Source: Spisula solida
Taxonomy: Eukaryota; Mollusca; Bivalvia; Venerida; Mactridae
Direction of reading: 5' to 3'
NCBI GenBank assembly: GCA_947247005.1
Contig: OX365952.1
Location: 4,238,501-4,302,500 of the forward strand
Length of the DNA: 64,000 nucleotides
Under the pieces are notes generated by a model. The model saw nothing but the letters and a program-made list of their open reading frames with translations, was not told the DNA's origin and ran no database searches. The position numbers and the translations under genes are program-made. Of this stretch, positions 36,367 through 47,894 are shown one piece after another. Numbering within the stretch: position 1 is the first letter of the stretch; the number at the start of each line of letters is the position of its first letter.

Positions 36367-36521
36367 GACAAATTGGACAGAAGCGTAAGTCGTATTTTGA
36401 AGATGAGCGTGTCATTATATTCGACTGCTTACAGCGTTCATCAAGCTATAAATATGTGGCCATAATTGACATGGATGAGTTCTTACTGCCCAGAAAACAT
36501 GAAAATATTAAACAATTAATG
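36367..36521 (+). CDS. Glycosyltransferase family 92 exon with the DXD-type motif
   Basis: 155 bp between AAATTTCAG and GTATGT. It starts with the two bases needed to complete the split glycine codon of the previous exon and ends in phase 0. It encodes GQIGQKRKSYF, CLQRSSSYKYVAIIDMDEF and LLPRKHENIKQLM. D-M-D-E-F is the metal and nucleotide-sugar binding DXD element of this family. I found no later exon in the remaining 27 kb on this strand, so about the last third of the enzyme is missing here: it lies beyond the window, is too diverged to see, or the gene is a fragment. Confidence 0.9.
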
Positions 36522-36825
36522 GTATGTCTTAAATCTAATCTTATACTCCTTGTTACTGTTTTATCAAAGCATTTACGGTGTTTAGTTTTACGCAAAAATT
36601 GCGTGCATCGATAGTGGACATGTCCGAACTGAAACTTAAACTGAATAATAAACCTGATAAAGGAATTATGTTGAGGGGGTCGTCTCAAAAGAATATTAGA
36701 CGTATCCATCTCACTGACTGTCTAATCACCCGTGCGTTTAGGGGAGAAAATCCTGAGAAACGTTTAAAACAAACCAGAGGTGGCCGCATAGTTTTCATCA
36801 TTTGGTAGTTTATATTATTTAGGCT

Positions 36826-38275
36826 ACCAACGAACTGTAATGGTAAAAATCGATATGACCACCTGTGGTTTATCTAACGGTATGCACACAGCTGGTGGAT
36901 TAACTCCCCAAATGTAAGGTATCCAACAAAAGAAATGTTAGTTCACCGTGTTACTTCTGAAAGCCGTTATTATACTCAATTAAATTAATAATGTATTTAA
37001 ATCACGTCTGTGCCACTTGTTTTTTCATTGACTTAATCTATTATCAGTTCACCACTTTTTATGTAATCGACTTCTTGATATAAAGAAATGTTTTTTCTGA
37101 TACCAAGAAAATTAATGCATTTTCTGATTAAGAAATAAAAATCTGTTCGCGTATATTGTCGGTGATAAAACATGGGCAGGATTTTTTTTCCGAATCCGAA
37201 CGAGTGTCCGTGTTTTATTCACCGACAAAATACAAGAAAATAGTTTTTATTTCGATTCTAAATACGATAATATCCCGCACTATTTAACTGCGCGCATTCC
37301 ATTTTCACCTATTTGACATTGAACATAATTCCACGCTGAAAGTAAGTGGCTTATTAGCTAGTACAATTACCTCCCTCGTTAATGAAAACGATCTACGTAA
37401 TTTTCTGAAGGAAATAACACATTTTAAACATTGAAACAATTTTAATAACACGAGTATAGGGTATCCAATTCATGAAAAGAAAAATATAAATGAATTGATG
37501 ATCAGAAGTTTTAATGAAACTTAGTTTCGAGAGTATATTGGATTTTCTAAAAATAGATGCGTCATAGCTGTAACACTGGATTCTCGTGCAACTTGCCTTG
37601 CCATCGCGACTCGTAGAAGGTTTACTATAAAGTTTATGTTCATTCATTCATAAATATGTCACGTGATACGGGGCGTAAATAGTAACAGCCGATTTGAGAG
37701 GTATGTTTTATGGGGGTAATAAAACATGCTCTTGTTTGCACTATGTTTATAGGATTAATCCGCGGATCGTGTTAGAATATCAAATAATTAATTCTTGATA
37801 TCAAAAATTCAATTTCTTGGTATTAAAATATCTTTTATTGTATCAACTGACTTCGTGGTAACATAGATTTCTATGAAATTGAATCTATGCCAAGTTTTGT
37901 TTTGTTTGAATGTAGAATTTGACATTAAAATACAACAAACACTTAGTTTTATTGTCAAGTCAAATAAACTTCCTCCCATAGCTTACCAATTAAGCACAAT
38001 TGTTACTATTCACCCTGAATATTACCGTAATTTCACGGTATTTTGTTTGTGATCTTTTATTTATTTTGTCTCGTCCATTTACAAAACTCAAGCGTAATAT
38101 ATACGTATTGAATGCGACATGGTCACATAACATTATATTTAGTTGGCCTAACATATTGGGAAATAATTCGCCAGTGGTGCGATCACATGCTATTTATACC
38201 GTTAGATAAATCACAGGTGGTCGTATGGATTTTTCCAGTTATAGGATATTGATAGCCTATAAATTATCAAATACT
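36826..38275. mobile_element. Possible composite TIR element with dispersed repeat inside
   Basis: 36826-36890 and 38165-38275 are inverted: ACCACCTGTGGTTTATCTAACGGTAT on the left matches the reverse complement on the right with few changes (longest exact run under 20 bp). Between them lies 37145-37790, the inverted copy of the 2.58-3.25 kb repeat. Limits are approximate and the target duplication is not clear. Confidence 0.5.
37145..37790 (-). repeat. Dispersed repeat, copy 2 (inverted relative to 2.58-3.25 kb)
   Basis: Same blocks as copy 1 in reverse order and on the other strand, including ACCGACAAAATAC, AGATGCGTCATAGCTGTAAC and the CACGTGATACGGGGCGTAAA region. Confidence 0.7.
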
Positions 38276-38699
38276 TAATGATAAAAACTATGCGGTCACA
38301 TGTGGTTTGTTTAACTTATGCATGAAGTCAGTAAAACAGTACCCTCGTCTAGACAGTACATTTTGGTGAATACATTTTGACCGTATATATACGTTTAGAC
38401 TATAGATCTCAGTAGCTAGCCAATCAGGAGAAAAAGTGTTGAATAAATCCCGTATACAACACTTTGCTGTGGTATATATAACCAACACATGCATTTTGCA
38501 ACATATGCAGGTACGCATATACATGTTTAAAAATATAAATACTAGTATATATTATGTAAATACTATAAACTTGACATACTATAGTTCAGTTTTGAACCCT
38601 GAGCCATGACCTATCCGACTAGTCCATTTTGGCGGGTAGTCTATCATTTATTATGTTCGGAGCGGATTTTTAATGATATAATTCTTACAGATATCTGTA
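38276..38699. other. No gene recognised
   Basis: A third partial version of the 36.83-kb terminal sequence lies at 38288-38320 (CACATGTGGTTTGTTTAAC). Otherwise AT-rich and featureless. Confidence 0.4.
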
Positions 38700-38785
38700 T
38701 TAAATCAGATTACTGTTTAGAGCAGTCGGCTACGTTCAGAATTTCTAACCCAGAAGTCGGTGGTTCGAATCCCGGTTTCGCTCAT
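38700..38785 (+). repeat. tRNA-derived sequence (SINE head)
   Basis: A-box-like GTTTAGAGCAGTCGGCTACG and B-box TGGTTCGAATCCCGG are about 45 bp apart. The T-stem does not pair properly, so a SINE or tRNA relic is more likely than an active tRNA. Confidence 0.5.
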
Positions 38786-39104
38786 TTTTTTAATTCATTG
38801 TTTTATACTATTGACGAGATTATAAGTTTATGTTATCCGCAGAAAATAAAGACGTTATTATAAGTTAAAGATTTTGTTTATATTTTTTAATTTATCCATT
38901 TAAATGCGTCGATTCAATATATTTATCATTTCACTCATTTCGATCGTTGGTGTATTTCGAGCTTACTGACATCCTATATTCGGGTGATAAGCCTTCATAA
39001 CGTTCTAAAGTATACATGTTACAGATATGGTGTGTCACATATACTAGTATTACACGGATTTTACAAGTTGTGTGCATTTAAAAAAATATAATAAAAATGA
39101 AAAA

Positions 39105-39185
39105 CTACTTTGGTGGGATTCGAACTCGCCCTGGTCGGACAAAATGTATTTTACAATGTATCAAGCGCTTTACCGTCACGACTAT
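39105..39185 (-). repeat. tRNA-derived sequence (SINE head)
   Basis: On the minus strand GATAGTCGTGACGGTAAAGC and GAGTTCGAATCCCACC resemble A and B boxes. Acceptor halves do not match. Confidence 0.5.
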
Positions 39186-40140
39186 CCAGACACATGAAAT
39201 ATTTGGCCTTAATTGTATTACTTATCGTACTGGTCAAAACTATACCAACCTATATCGATTAGTGGTTATGACCTTGAAAGTGCAGTCACGGCTCAATGCT
39301 CGAAATCGAACTATATGAATAATAATCCACAACATACACATTATATTGATAAAATATTATATAAATAATGTCATCGACCCACATGATAAGCACGTGCCCA
39401 CGGTACGTCTGTGTACATAGCACTGTAGTCTGGTCGTTAACTCATGACTTTCGCCGAAAGAAATACGCTTGGTGTGCAGTATGTAATATGTTTTATTATT
39501 ATCTCCTTCACACACCTCGTGCGTTTTTTTAATATTATAGTATTTCAGTTCATTGATGAATAATTGTTTATATCACAGTTATGAAAAAGACTATAGATCA
39601 TTTCGTGATTTTAAAATTTGTCCACGTGCTACGCTTTGTTGAAACATTAAAACATCGCGGGCCAACAATAACTGAATTTAAACCTGGCTACATTAGCGCT
39701 GTTTGCCAACTATGAAATATTTAACTATGGTACACATAAATGTAATATCTGCTTTATATAATGATGTACATTATAGCACTTTCCCCGCGTTGTTTCATTT
39801 TGATATCTATTCTAGTATAGTACTATTGTTTTGCTATGATTGTATTTCAGCGGTTTGGTTGTTTAATCGACAATGTATAACATGCTCTATATCATTCACG
39901 CAATTGTATATTGCCTTTTATTTGTTAAGACAAAAAGTAATGCAAATGTAATTATTATAGCAATACTTAAATGTTGATATAACTATAATATTGTATGTTG
40001 TATAACTGTAATTAACTGAAATAATTTTATTCTGTTATCACATTTGTCTCCATACCATGTATTTAAGGCATTTACCTCTCTCTACATGTCTCAGATTATC
40101 GTAAACATACATATACCTACAAACCTCACTAAATTAAATA
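39186..40140. other. No gene recognised; probable 5' flank of the LINE
   Basis: AT-rich. The last 100-200 bp may be LINE 5' UTR, but no internal promoter or ORF1 is visible. An 82-residue frame at 39703 is not recognisable. Confidence 0.4.
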
Positions 40141-43100
40141 ATGAATACACCTATAACTGATAAAGTACACCTGCTCTCCCTTTATTGTCAAGGATTAAGA
40201 AATAATAAAAAACAATGTAGACTTCAACAATATCTTTTACAACAAAAAGTAAACATTGCATATTTACAAGAAACTCACTTTACAGCAGATGTTAATGATA
40301 CTGTTTCCTTTAACCTTAAGGATTGGAACCTCTATAACTCTTAAGGAGAAACTAATAGTAAGGGATGCTCTATCCTAATCCAAAAATGTCTGAATAGCAC
40401 CGTTGTAAATCACTATAGCGACACTGATGGAAGGTGGGTCCTGATAAATATTGAATTTCACAATAATACTTATACACTAGTTAATATATATGCACATAAT
40501 GACAAAAAAAAGCGTCATAAATACTTTATGAACATCAATAACATCCTGTTAAAACATGCCGAAGGTATACTTATTCTTGGAGGATATTTCAATGAAATTC
40601 TTAATCTATCTGATAGAATTACACGAGCTAAGACAAATACTCTGAATCCTTCTAAAGGACTTACCGATATAATTAATAATCATAACCTAACTGATATATG
40701 GAGTAAACTAAATGACAACAAACAGCAGTTCACCTGGCGAAGAAAAAATAGTTGCGAAAAAAGCAGAATAGACTTGTGGCTCATAGATGAAAATATTATA
40801 CCACTCGTCTTTTCCACAGATATACGCCCTGCCCTAATTCAAAGTACTGATCACCAGGCAGTTTCCCTGATAATAAAATCCCCATCTAAAAGGGGCCCTG
40901 GATATTGGAAACTAAATAATTCTTATCTAGAAGATCAGTTATATTGTGATCAAATCATACAAATGATCAATAAATGTAAAACATTAGATATTCAAAGCAA
41001 CCAATTAAAATGGGAAATATGTAAATATGAAATAAGAGAGAAATCTATATCATTCTCCAAACTAAAGGCACGAGAAAGAAACAATCATTTATACAGACTA
41101 GAAAAACAATTGAGCGACCTATATACTAGTGACAATAATAACGATAATGAGACACAAAACAGAGTAATTGAAATAGAAAATGAAATTAAATCAATATACA
41201 ACTTTAAAATGCAAGGAGCCCAAATACGCTCGAGAATTCAAATTTTGGAAGAAGGCGAAAAAAATTCAAAATTCTTTATTAGTCCTGAAAAATCTAGACA
41301 AAATAGGAAAAATATAACATCACTAATGGTGGACAATAAACGAATCACCGATCCATGTGATATTCTTAAGGCAGAAACAATTTTTTATAAAAAACTATAT
41401 ACATCAAATGACAATATAAACAACAATGAATACTTAGACACAATAATCTTAGAAAACATATTAGCTGACACAGACGCAGAAATATGCGAAGGAATATTAA
41501 CGAACGATGAATGTAAAACTGCTGTAAATGAAATGAAATTAAATAAAAGCCCGGGCCCAGACGGTCTATCACTAGAATTCTATCTCAAATTCTGGAATAA
41601 CTTAGAAGACCTGTTATTAAATGAAAGCATGCAAAGCGGGAGTCTATCAAGAAGTCAAAGACAATGTATAATATCATTAATATATAAAAAATCTGATCCA
41701 GAAAATCTCGAAAACTGGCGCCCAATTTCCCTTTTGAATATCGATTATAGAATTGCAGCAAGAGTTTTGGCGAAACGACTACAAAAGGTACTTCCTAAAA
41801 TAATAAGATGTGGCCAACAAGGCTTCATACAAAACAGATACATTGGATATAATATACGTCTTATACAAGACATAATTGACTACTCAGATAATTTAGATAT
41901 CAAAGGAGCTATTATATTCATTGACTTTAAAAAGGCATTCGATACTATAGAATGGTCATTTATGCTTAGTGTCCTAAACAAATTTGGATTCAAAGATACT
42001 TTTATTAAATGGGTCAAGATATTCTATAATGATATAATGTCTGCTAATATTAATAATGGATGGAGGTCTGATTACTTCAATATATCAAGAGGAATAAGAC
42101 AGGGTTGTCCCCGCATTATTATTTGTGATCATAGCAGAAATCATGGCAATAAAGATACGATCGTGTAAAGACATTTCAGGCATAAAAATTTGTCTTAACG
42201 ACTCTACACATAATATAAAAATATCACAGTTAGCTGATGACACAACAATCTTTTTAAACAACAAATTTGAAATACCCATTGCCATATCTTTGATTGAAGA
42301 ATTTGGCAAGTATTCAGGATTACAACTTAATAAGAAAAAAACTGAAGGGCTATGGCTAGGAAAAGGTAATCACATAGAAGAATTCTCTAATATACACTTC
42401 AATAAAGATGGTGTTAAAGCACTTGGTGTCTATTTTGGACACAATACAGCATTTTGTAAAAATAAAAACTGGAAGGAGAAAATCGACAACATCAAAGCTC
42501 AAATAGAACTTTGGAATCGTAGAAAGTTAACAATTTATGGAAAAATTACGGTGATAAAATCTGTCCTACTTCCAAAGCTAACATATCTCATGCAAACTTT
42601 AGAAACACCAAAAAATATCATCAATGAGTTAGACACACTATTCTTTAAATTTCTCTGGAATAATAAATCTGAAAAAATCAAACGACGTACATTAATAGGA
42701 AATAAATTAGACGGGGGTATAAATATGATTGATGTGGAATCTTATGCAAAAACCATGAAAGTAAAATGGGTCAAAGCTCTTACTGACGACCAATTTGCTA
42801 ATTGGAAATTAATACCCTCACACCTTCTTAATCAATACGGCAAAGACCTTTTAATTTTCAGAATGAACATCGGTAACATTAAGTCGCTACCTAAAATGGA
42901 ACTGCCTGTCTCTGATTTTTACAAATCTCTTTTAGAAACATGGATTTATTTTAAGAACGGAAAAACTCCTGAAAATACGGGTACCTTTACAGAAATCCGA
43001 AAACAGGTTTTATGGGGTAATTATCACATAAGGCATAAATCAAGAAGTCTAATCTTCCATTCATGGATAAACTCAGGCATAATATTTGTAAACGATTTAC

Positions 43101-43657
43101 TTGACGAAAATGGCAAAATAGACCCTAGACATATACTAGAAAAACTAATAGACAAACATAACTGGATTTCTGAAATACATAAATTAAAATCCGCACTACC
43201 CACAAGCTGGAAAACTATTCTTAAATCTGACATCTCCATAAAAACAAAAGTGAAAACCCAAAAACACATCACAATCAACAACCTTCTTCTAAAAAACCTT
43301 AACAACAGATCCCTTTATCAGCACATTGCCCAACGCAAATTCATTAAACCAAACCTACACAAATACTGGAAAGATAAGTTTAGATTAGAAACCAATTGGA
43401 AAGATTTTTACTTTATTATTAACAAAGCCCTGATAGATAATAGAGTAAAACAATATAAATACAAATTAATACGTAATATTATAGCAACCAACGAAAAACT
43501 CCACATATGGAAGATCCTAAATTCACCTAATTGTCAATATTGTGGAATACCAGATACATTAGAACATTTCTTTGTTGAATGTAACTACCTAAACAACTTC
43601 TGGGCTATAGTGCGGCCAAGATATGATGGCACAATAACAAATACACATGCTAATTAG
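40141..43657 (+). pseudogene. Tx1/L1-like LINE ORF2 with stop and frameshift
   Basis: One element read in two frames. The endonuclease starts at the ATG 40141 (LSLYCQGLRNNKKQC, LQETHF) and is cut by an in-frame TAA at 40342-40344; the same frame resumes at once. The catalytic G-D-F-N is here G-Y-F-N (LILGGYFNEIL), so the metal-binding Asp is lost. RT motifs follow: KSPGPDGLSLEFY, ENWRPISLLN, IIFIDFKKAFDTIEW, SRGIRQGCP. Just after CP (about 42113) a small deletion shifts the frame, and 42125-43657 continues with LADDTTIFL (the A-D-D active site), the thumb and a C-terminal CQYCGIPDTLEHFFVEC zinc knuckle. The sequence is broken off near 43615, so the 3' end is missing. GYWKLNNS and the motif set point to the Tx1/L1 branch; this is inference. 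No ORF1 is present. Confidence 0.9.
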
Positions 43658-43769
43658 CTGACGGGTTCATCTTCAACAGAAAGGGGTGCTTATTTACAGT
43701 CATGGTCAATACACGCTTGTTTCGTATTATGTTGTTGCAATATGAGCAAATATACGAGACATTTTTACA

Positions 43770-43855
43770 TGTGCCTCGCTAGCTCAGTTGGTAAAGCTTT
43801 GGAAATACAATAATATTATGGATGGAGGTTACTGGTTCGAATATCACTTCTGTAA
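43770..43855 (+). repeat. tRNA-derived sequence (SINE head)
   Basis: CTAGCTCAGTTGGTAAAGC is a near-perfect A box and CTGGTTCGAATATC a good B box. The arms do not form a full cloverleaf. Confidence 0.5.
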
Positions 43856-44344
43856 TAATTTATATTCTACAGTTCTAGTTACCTATTTTTCTTAGTATAT
43901 CCCGTTATACGTTGATTATCTTGTTACATTTTTTTCATTCGTATGCTTTCTTTATTCTGTATTTTATGAAATTATATTTTATTTATCTAGAACAATCAAT
44001 TATAAAAAATATATTTTGTACGTAAAGATGTATATATAAATTATATGAATTAAAATTGTTGATCAGTAGTGTCTATGACGTAATCATTTAAGATACCCCT
44101 GTCATCGCGGCAGTTCGTTTCCTAGTATAGGACAACGGAATCACTGGCAGTTTCAATGATGCAACTTGTGTGTACATTAGACACAATGTATCGCCCTTGT
44201 TGCGTTAAAACGATACGTTTAGCCATAGTTCGATTAAATGATGTGCAGTTTACACAGTTTATCTGGTTATAAATATTACACCCACAAATACACGAGTTTC
44301 GTGAAAAGTGTGCAGACAAATTATTCGCGAAATAAATAAAAAAG

Positions 44345-44415
44345 ATTCTGATAGGTTTCGAACCCGGACCTTCTGCGTTGTGATTAGTGACGTTACCTCT
44401 AGGCCATATAGTAAG
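44345..44415 (-). repeat. tRNA-derived sequence (SINE head)
   Basis: On the minus strand TGGCCTAGAGGTAACGTCAC (A box) and CCGGGTTCGAAACC (B box) are about 35 bp apart, close to tRNA spacing. The acceptor stem does not pair. Confidence 0.5.
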
Positions 44416-44470
44416 CACAGCGATCTTCATCCTTAAATAGTTTAAAAAAACTGAACAAGCGCTTAGATGA

Positions 44471-46609
44471 TTATGATTTATTAAATTTACATTGAAAGAA
44501 GTTTGATTTTTGTCCATTTACAATAATACAAGATTTGATATCGTTATACATATTTCTAATAATGTTTAAAAAGTTGCCGGTTATATTATATCTCAGTAGC
44601 TTTGCCCAAAGACCTACACGCCAGACGGAGTCAAAAGCTTTTTGGAAATCAATAAACGCACAGAATAGCTTTTTCTTTTTATGTTTACAATATTCAGATA
44701 AGATATGAAGGACAAATATATTATCAACAGTAGAATGATTTTTTCTAAATCCAGCTTGGTTTCGATTTAGCAAATTATTTGTTTCTAAAAAATAGTTTAG
44801 TCTATCATTTAAAATCGCAGTGAATAATTTACCCATACAACTTAATAGAGTTATCGGTCGGTAATTTTCAGGTTTGTCAGTATCTCCTTTATTTTTGTAA
44901 ATTGGGACGATGGAACCAACAAGCCATGAATCCGGCATAATTCCAGTTTCGAGTATCTTGTTGAACAATTTGTGATAAAGTGGCATCATTACATTTCCAG
45001 AATGTTTCAAATATTCATTTGAGATCCTTTCTAGGCCGGACGCTTTAAAGTTTTTGAGTTTATTTATTGCTTTATTAATTTCTGGGACAGTTATTTCGCT
45101 ATTCAAATTATTTTCTGAGTCTACATCAGGAAATGTAGGTTCAACATTCTCATCATCACGTACATTATTGGTGTTTAGATCTTTAAAGAAATCATGGAGT
45201 GTCTCTAGGTCAGCACTAACATGTTTAGACTTTGAGTTAATGCTATTTACATAATTCCAATAATCGCGAGGTGACTTAGTTCTCATATTTCTTATTTTCT
45301 TTTTAAATTGACGTTTGTAATTTACGACTGACTTGCGTATTACGCGTTTGTATTGTTTACTTGCATTTATCATATCGTTTCTATTTACATCATTTTTACA
45401 TTTACTATATTTTCGTTTAAGTTTATGAAAGTCGGATCTAGCGGATTTGCACTCGTTATCAAACCATTTCTTGTTATTTTTAGGTATTCTTGTCTTAGCA
45501 TGATTGTTATCGTTATAAGTACCAAAGGTATTCTTAGCAGAATTAAGGATAACCTGCTCTATGCTAGAAACGATGCTATTGATGGCATTTTTATCCATAT
45601 TTTCGCTTTCTAACTGTTGGATTATACTTTCGATGTTAACAGTGTCTATATTGTCAATGAATTGTTGGCAATGATCATTTGACCAACGTTTGATATGTTC
45701 ATCGTTTGACGGAGGTCGAGGGTCTGTTTGTGTAATGATGCCTTTTTTTAGTTCAAACGAAATTGGACAATGTACATCAGAAAGGAGAGGACAAAAATCT
45801 AGAGTATCAAAACAACTGAATAGATGGATGGCATTTGTAGATGATATTACATAGTCAATAACAGATGTGTTACTACAAGTGTATTTTCCCTGGTTTTTGT
45901 CATTAAATGCCCGTCCGTTTAATATAACCATTTCATTAGTTTTGCAAAAACTAGTTAGATCTCTTCCAAAACGATTTACGGTAGTATCTTGGGAACTTCG
46001 TGTGAATAGCATTCCATTATTCTTAATTTCCTGTGCTAAATTAGTATCGTTAAGTAGATCATTACTTATATCTAAAGCATCGAGCATAGTATTATCAACC
46101 TCAGTTATATCATTTAAAAGTCCCGTTCTTGCATTAAAATCACCCATTAGAATAACATATTTATTTTCAGTATTGAAAAGGCCTAGTTCAGAATAAAAAT
46201 CATCATATAAAATTTGTGAAAAATATTTACTATTTTCTGGAGGGACGTAGACAGTCCCAAATACAATATCTTCGTCTGTATTAAACAACGCTTTTGAAAT
46301 TTTGAACCATTGAACATATTCACAGTTTGTGTCTATTATTGAGAAATGTTCCGATATGGAAGATTTAACAAATGTAGCAATACCTCCCGATTTTTTTAAA
46401 ACATTCTGTTTTCTATTTTTAGTAAAAACATCGAAATTTTCAATATCAACTATATCAATGTCATCTAGATGAGTTTCGAGACAAGAAAATATGTCAATTT
46501 GTGAAACAAAATACAGAAACTCGGGGATATTTAACTTAGCACTAATTCCACACACATTCAAACAACAGAATGTGAATTTGTCAATGTTTATAGAGCCACC
46601 ATGGCAATC
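44471..46609 (-). CDS. LINE ORF2: endonuclease and truncated reverse transcriptase
   Basis: The open frame begins right after the ORF1 stop (46610) and runs to 44471. The AP-endonuclease domain reads FTFCCLNVCGISAKL, CLETHLDD, LMGDFNARTG (the catalytic G-D-F-N intact), then VIDYVISS and LLSDVHCPISF (the S-D-H replaced by S-D-V-H). The RT starts with NKLKNFKASGLERISNEYL, ENYRPITLLSC, NQAGFRKNHSTVDN and FCAFIDFQKAFDSVW, and stops at NGQKSNFF before the YADD motif, where unrelated sequence begins. So the element is cut in the middle of RT. The nearest in-frame ATG is far inside the endonuclease (in LMGDF), so ORF2 has no start codon of its own at its N-terminus. Confidence 0.88.
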   Translation of the reverse strand, partial: DCHGGSINIDKFTFCCLNVCGISAKLNIPEFLYFVSQIDIFSCLETHLDDIDIVDIENFDVFTKNRKQNVLKKSGGIATFVKSSISEHFSIIDTNCEYVQWFKISKALFNTDEDIVFGTVYVPPENSKYFSQILYDDFYSELGLFNTENKYVILMGDFNARTGLLNDITEVDNTMLDALDISNDLLNDTNLAQEIKNNGMLFTRSSQDTTVNRFGRDLTSFCKTNEMVILNGRAFNDKNQGKYTCSNTSVIDYVISSTNAIHLFSCFDTLDFCPLLSDVHCPISFELKKGIITQTDPRPPSNDEHIKRWSNDHCQQFIDNIDTVNIESIIQQLESENMDKNAINSIVSSIEQVILNSAKNTFGTYNDNNHAKTRIPKNNKKWFDNECKSARSDFHKLKRKYSKCKNDVNRNDMINASKQYKRVIRKSVVNYKRQFKKKIRNMRTKSPRDYWNYVNSINSKSKHVSADLETLHDFFKDLNTNNVRDDENVEPTFPDVDSENNLNSEITVPEINKAINKLKNFKASGLERISNEYLKHSGNVMMPLYHKLFNKILETGIMPDSWLVGSIVPIYKNKGDTDKPENYRPITLLSCMGKLFTAILNDRLNYFLETNNLLNRNQAGFRKNHSTVDNIFVLHILSEYCKHKKKKLFCAFIDFQKAFDSVWRVGLWAKLLRYNITGNFLNIIRNMYNDIKSCIIVNGQKSNFFQCKFNKS

Positions 46610-47128
46610 CTACAGTCGAGTGTTCACGTTTGGTGCGTTGTTCCGCTCGTCTGGAAGGTTAACGTCTCCAGCTCTGACCTCCGAACCATCGACGAAGAGC
46701 CTATCTTTTACCAAGACCGCTCGTTTCTTCTGCTTCTTGAAGTGCCTCAGAAGGGGATATAACTCTTTTCTTTTCTGTTCTATTTCTGCAGGGAATTGTT
46801 CATTGATGCCGTAGCTTGTTCGAGCCAGTAAATAACTAGAGCGACGAACCAGTTCTCTGTCTTTGAAATATGTAAATTTTGCGACAATTGGCCGTGGACC
46901 ATTGTGTCTATTTTGGGCATCCGGTCTAGTAGGTATTCGATGAACTCGTTCAAAGCAGACATCATTAATCTTCAATTTGTTATTCAAGAACTTGTGAAGG
47001 ACATATTCTGTATTTTCAAACCGTTTGCCATTCTTCTTCTGCATTTCTTCTTCAACGTTTAAAAATATCAAGTTGTCTCTCATGTTTCTGCACTTCATGT
47101 CAACTACGTCGGTATTCAGATTTCGCAA
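46610..47128 (-). CDS. LINE ORF1 (RRM plus C-terminal domain), 5'-truncated
   Basis: About 172 residues match the layout of an L1-type ORF1 nucleic-acid chaperone. An RRM core (MRDNLIFLNVEEE, VHRIPTRPDA, PRPIVAKFTYFKDRELV) is followed by a C-terminal domain (YGINEQFPAEI, KKRAVLVKDRLFVDG). The usual N-terminal coiled coil is missing: the frame meets a stop just upstream of 47128 and foreign sequence begins. The stop is UAG at 46610-46612. The next codons, in the same frame, lead directly into the ORF2 endonuclease 16 codons later. ORF1 binds the element's RNA in the cytoplasm. Confidence 0.85.
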   Translation of the reverse strand: MRNLNTDVVDMKCRNMRDNLIFLNVEEEMQKKNGKRFENTEYVLHKFLNNKLKINDVCFERVHRIPTRPDAQNRHNGPRPIVAKFTYFKDRELVRRSSYLLARTSYGINEQFPAEIEQKRKELYPLLRHFKKQKKRAVLVKDRLFVDGSEVRAGDVNLPDERNNAPNVNTRL

Positions 47129-47139
47129 GGTTCCGGTTT

Positions 47140-47590
47140 TTCAAACAGCTTTTACATTGAGTTAAAGAAGAGAAATTTCGGGACCAAAACATTTGGTCGG
47201 TTTGGACAACATTCCGGTTTTCCCACGTGTCGGTTTTCTCAGATTACACTGTATCTATATACATGCATCGTAATTCTTTATATCTAAGACATATATATAT
47301 GCTGTTATTGTTCACGTTAACTGAAAAATAAACGGGCTGGCGTAGGTCAGTTCCAAAAAAAACCAAAAACTTTCTGTCCACTGACTTGCACATTATTCAA
47401 CCTCAAATTCACAGTGAAATTGTACCTATATGAAGACCACCTCTTTAACAGGATTGGCTCAGAATTAACCATTTTTCGTTCCGTTTTCATCTGTTTGCTC
47501 TTTGATAGAATGATGCAATCACTCAACATTATCGAGATATGTTTTTTACAGTCCCAAGAAGGAGTTTCATTATTGAGGTTTTACTGTAAA
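47140..47590. other. Possible TIR-element fragment; no gene
   Basis: 47150-47260 has CGGTTT and CCGGTTTT words and ends CTCAGATTACACTGTA, which resembles one end of a DNA element abutting the truncated LINE. No matching second end was found. Confidence 0.3.
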
Positions 47591-47762
47591 TAGCTTAATT
47601 TTGCCACTTAGATCTATATAAATTATGCATCATGCAACACTTAACATATTACACCAGCACTTAAATGGTTTATCATACCCTATGGACTGGTCGATTTATA
47701 GGCAAAGTGTACCTGATAAACAAATATTATTTATCTATAGTCTAAGTCAGATAGAACGGCTC

Positions 47763-47831
47763 GTAGGTGTTGATATGGGATTATAATTCTCGTTTCACTC
47801 GGAGTTATAAATCCCATATACAACACCTACT
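47763..47831. repeat. Perfect-loop hairpin
   Basis: GTAGGTGTTGATATGGGATT and, after about 20 bp, its near-complement AATCCCATATACAACACCTAC form a stem of about 24 bp. It lies just before a dispersed repeat. Function unknown. Confidence 0.8.
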
Positions 47832-47894
47832 CATGTTCTATCCTATACGTAGTACACTTCTACCACACAATAGAGAGGTTGCGTTGCGAACGTG

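Noticed and set aside
36578..36808. Next exon of the glycosyltransferase gene
   Set aside because: The frame has no GT92 similarity and no acceptor in the needed phase, and it runs into the 36.83-kb repeat end.
38700..38785. Functional tRNA gene
   Set aside because: A and B boxes are present, but the T stem and acceptor stem do not pair; SINE head or relic instead. The same applies to 43770, 44345 and 53055.
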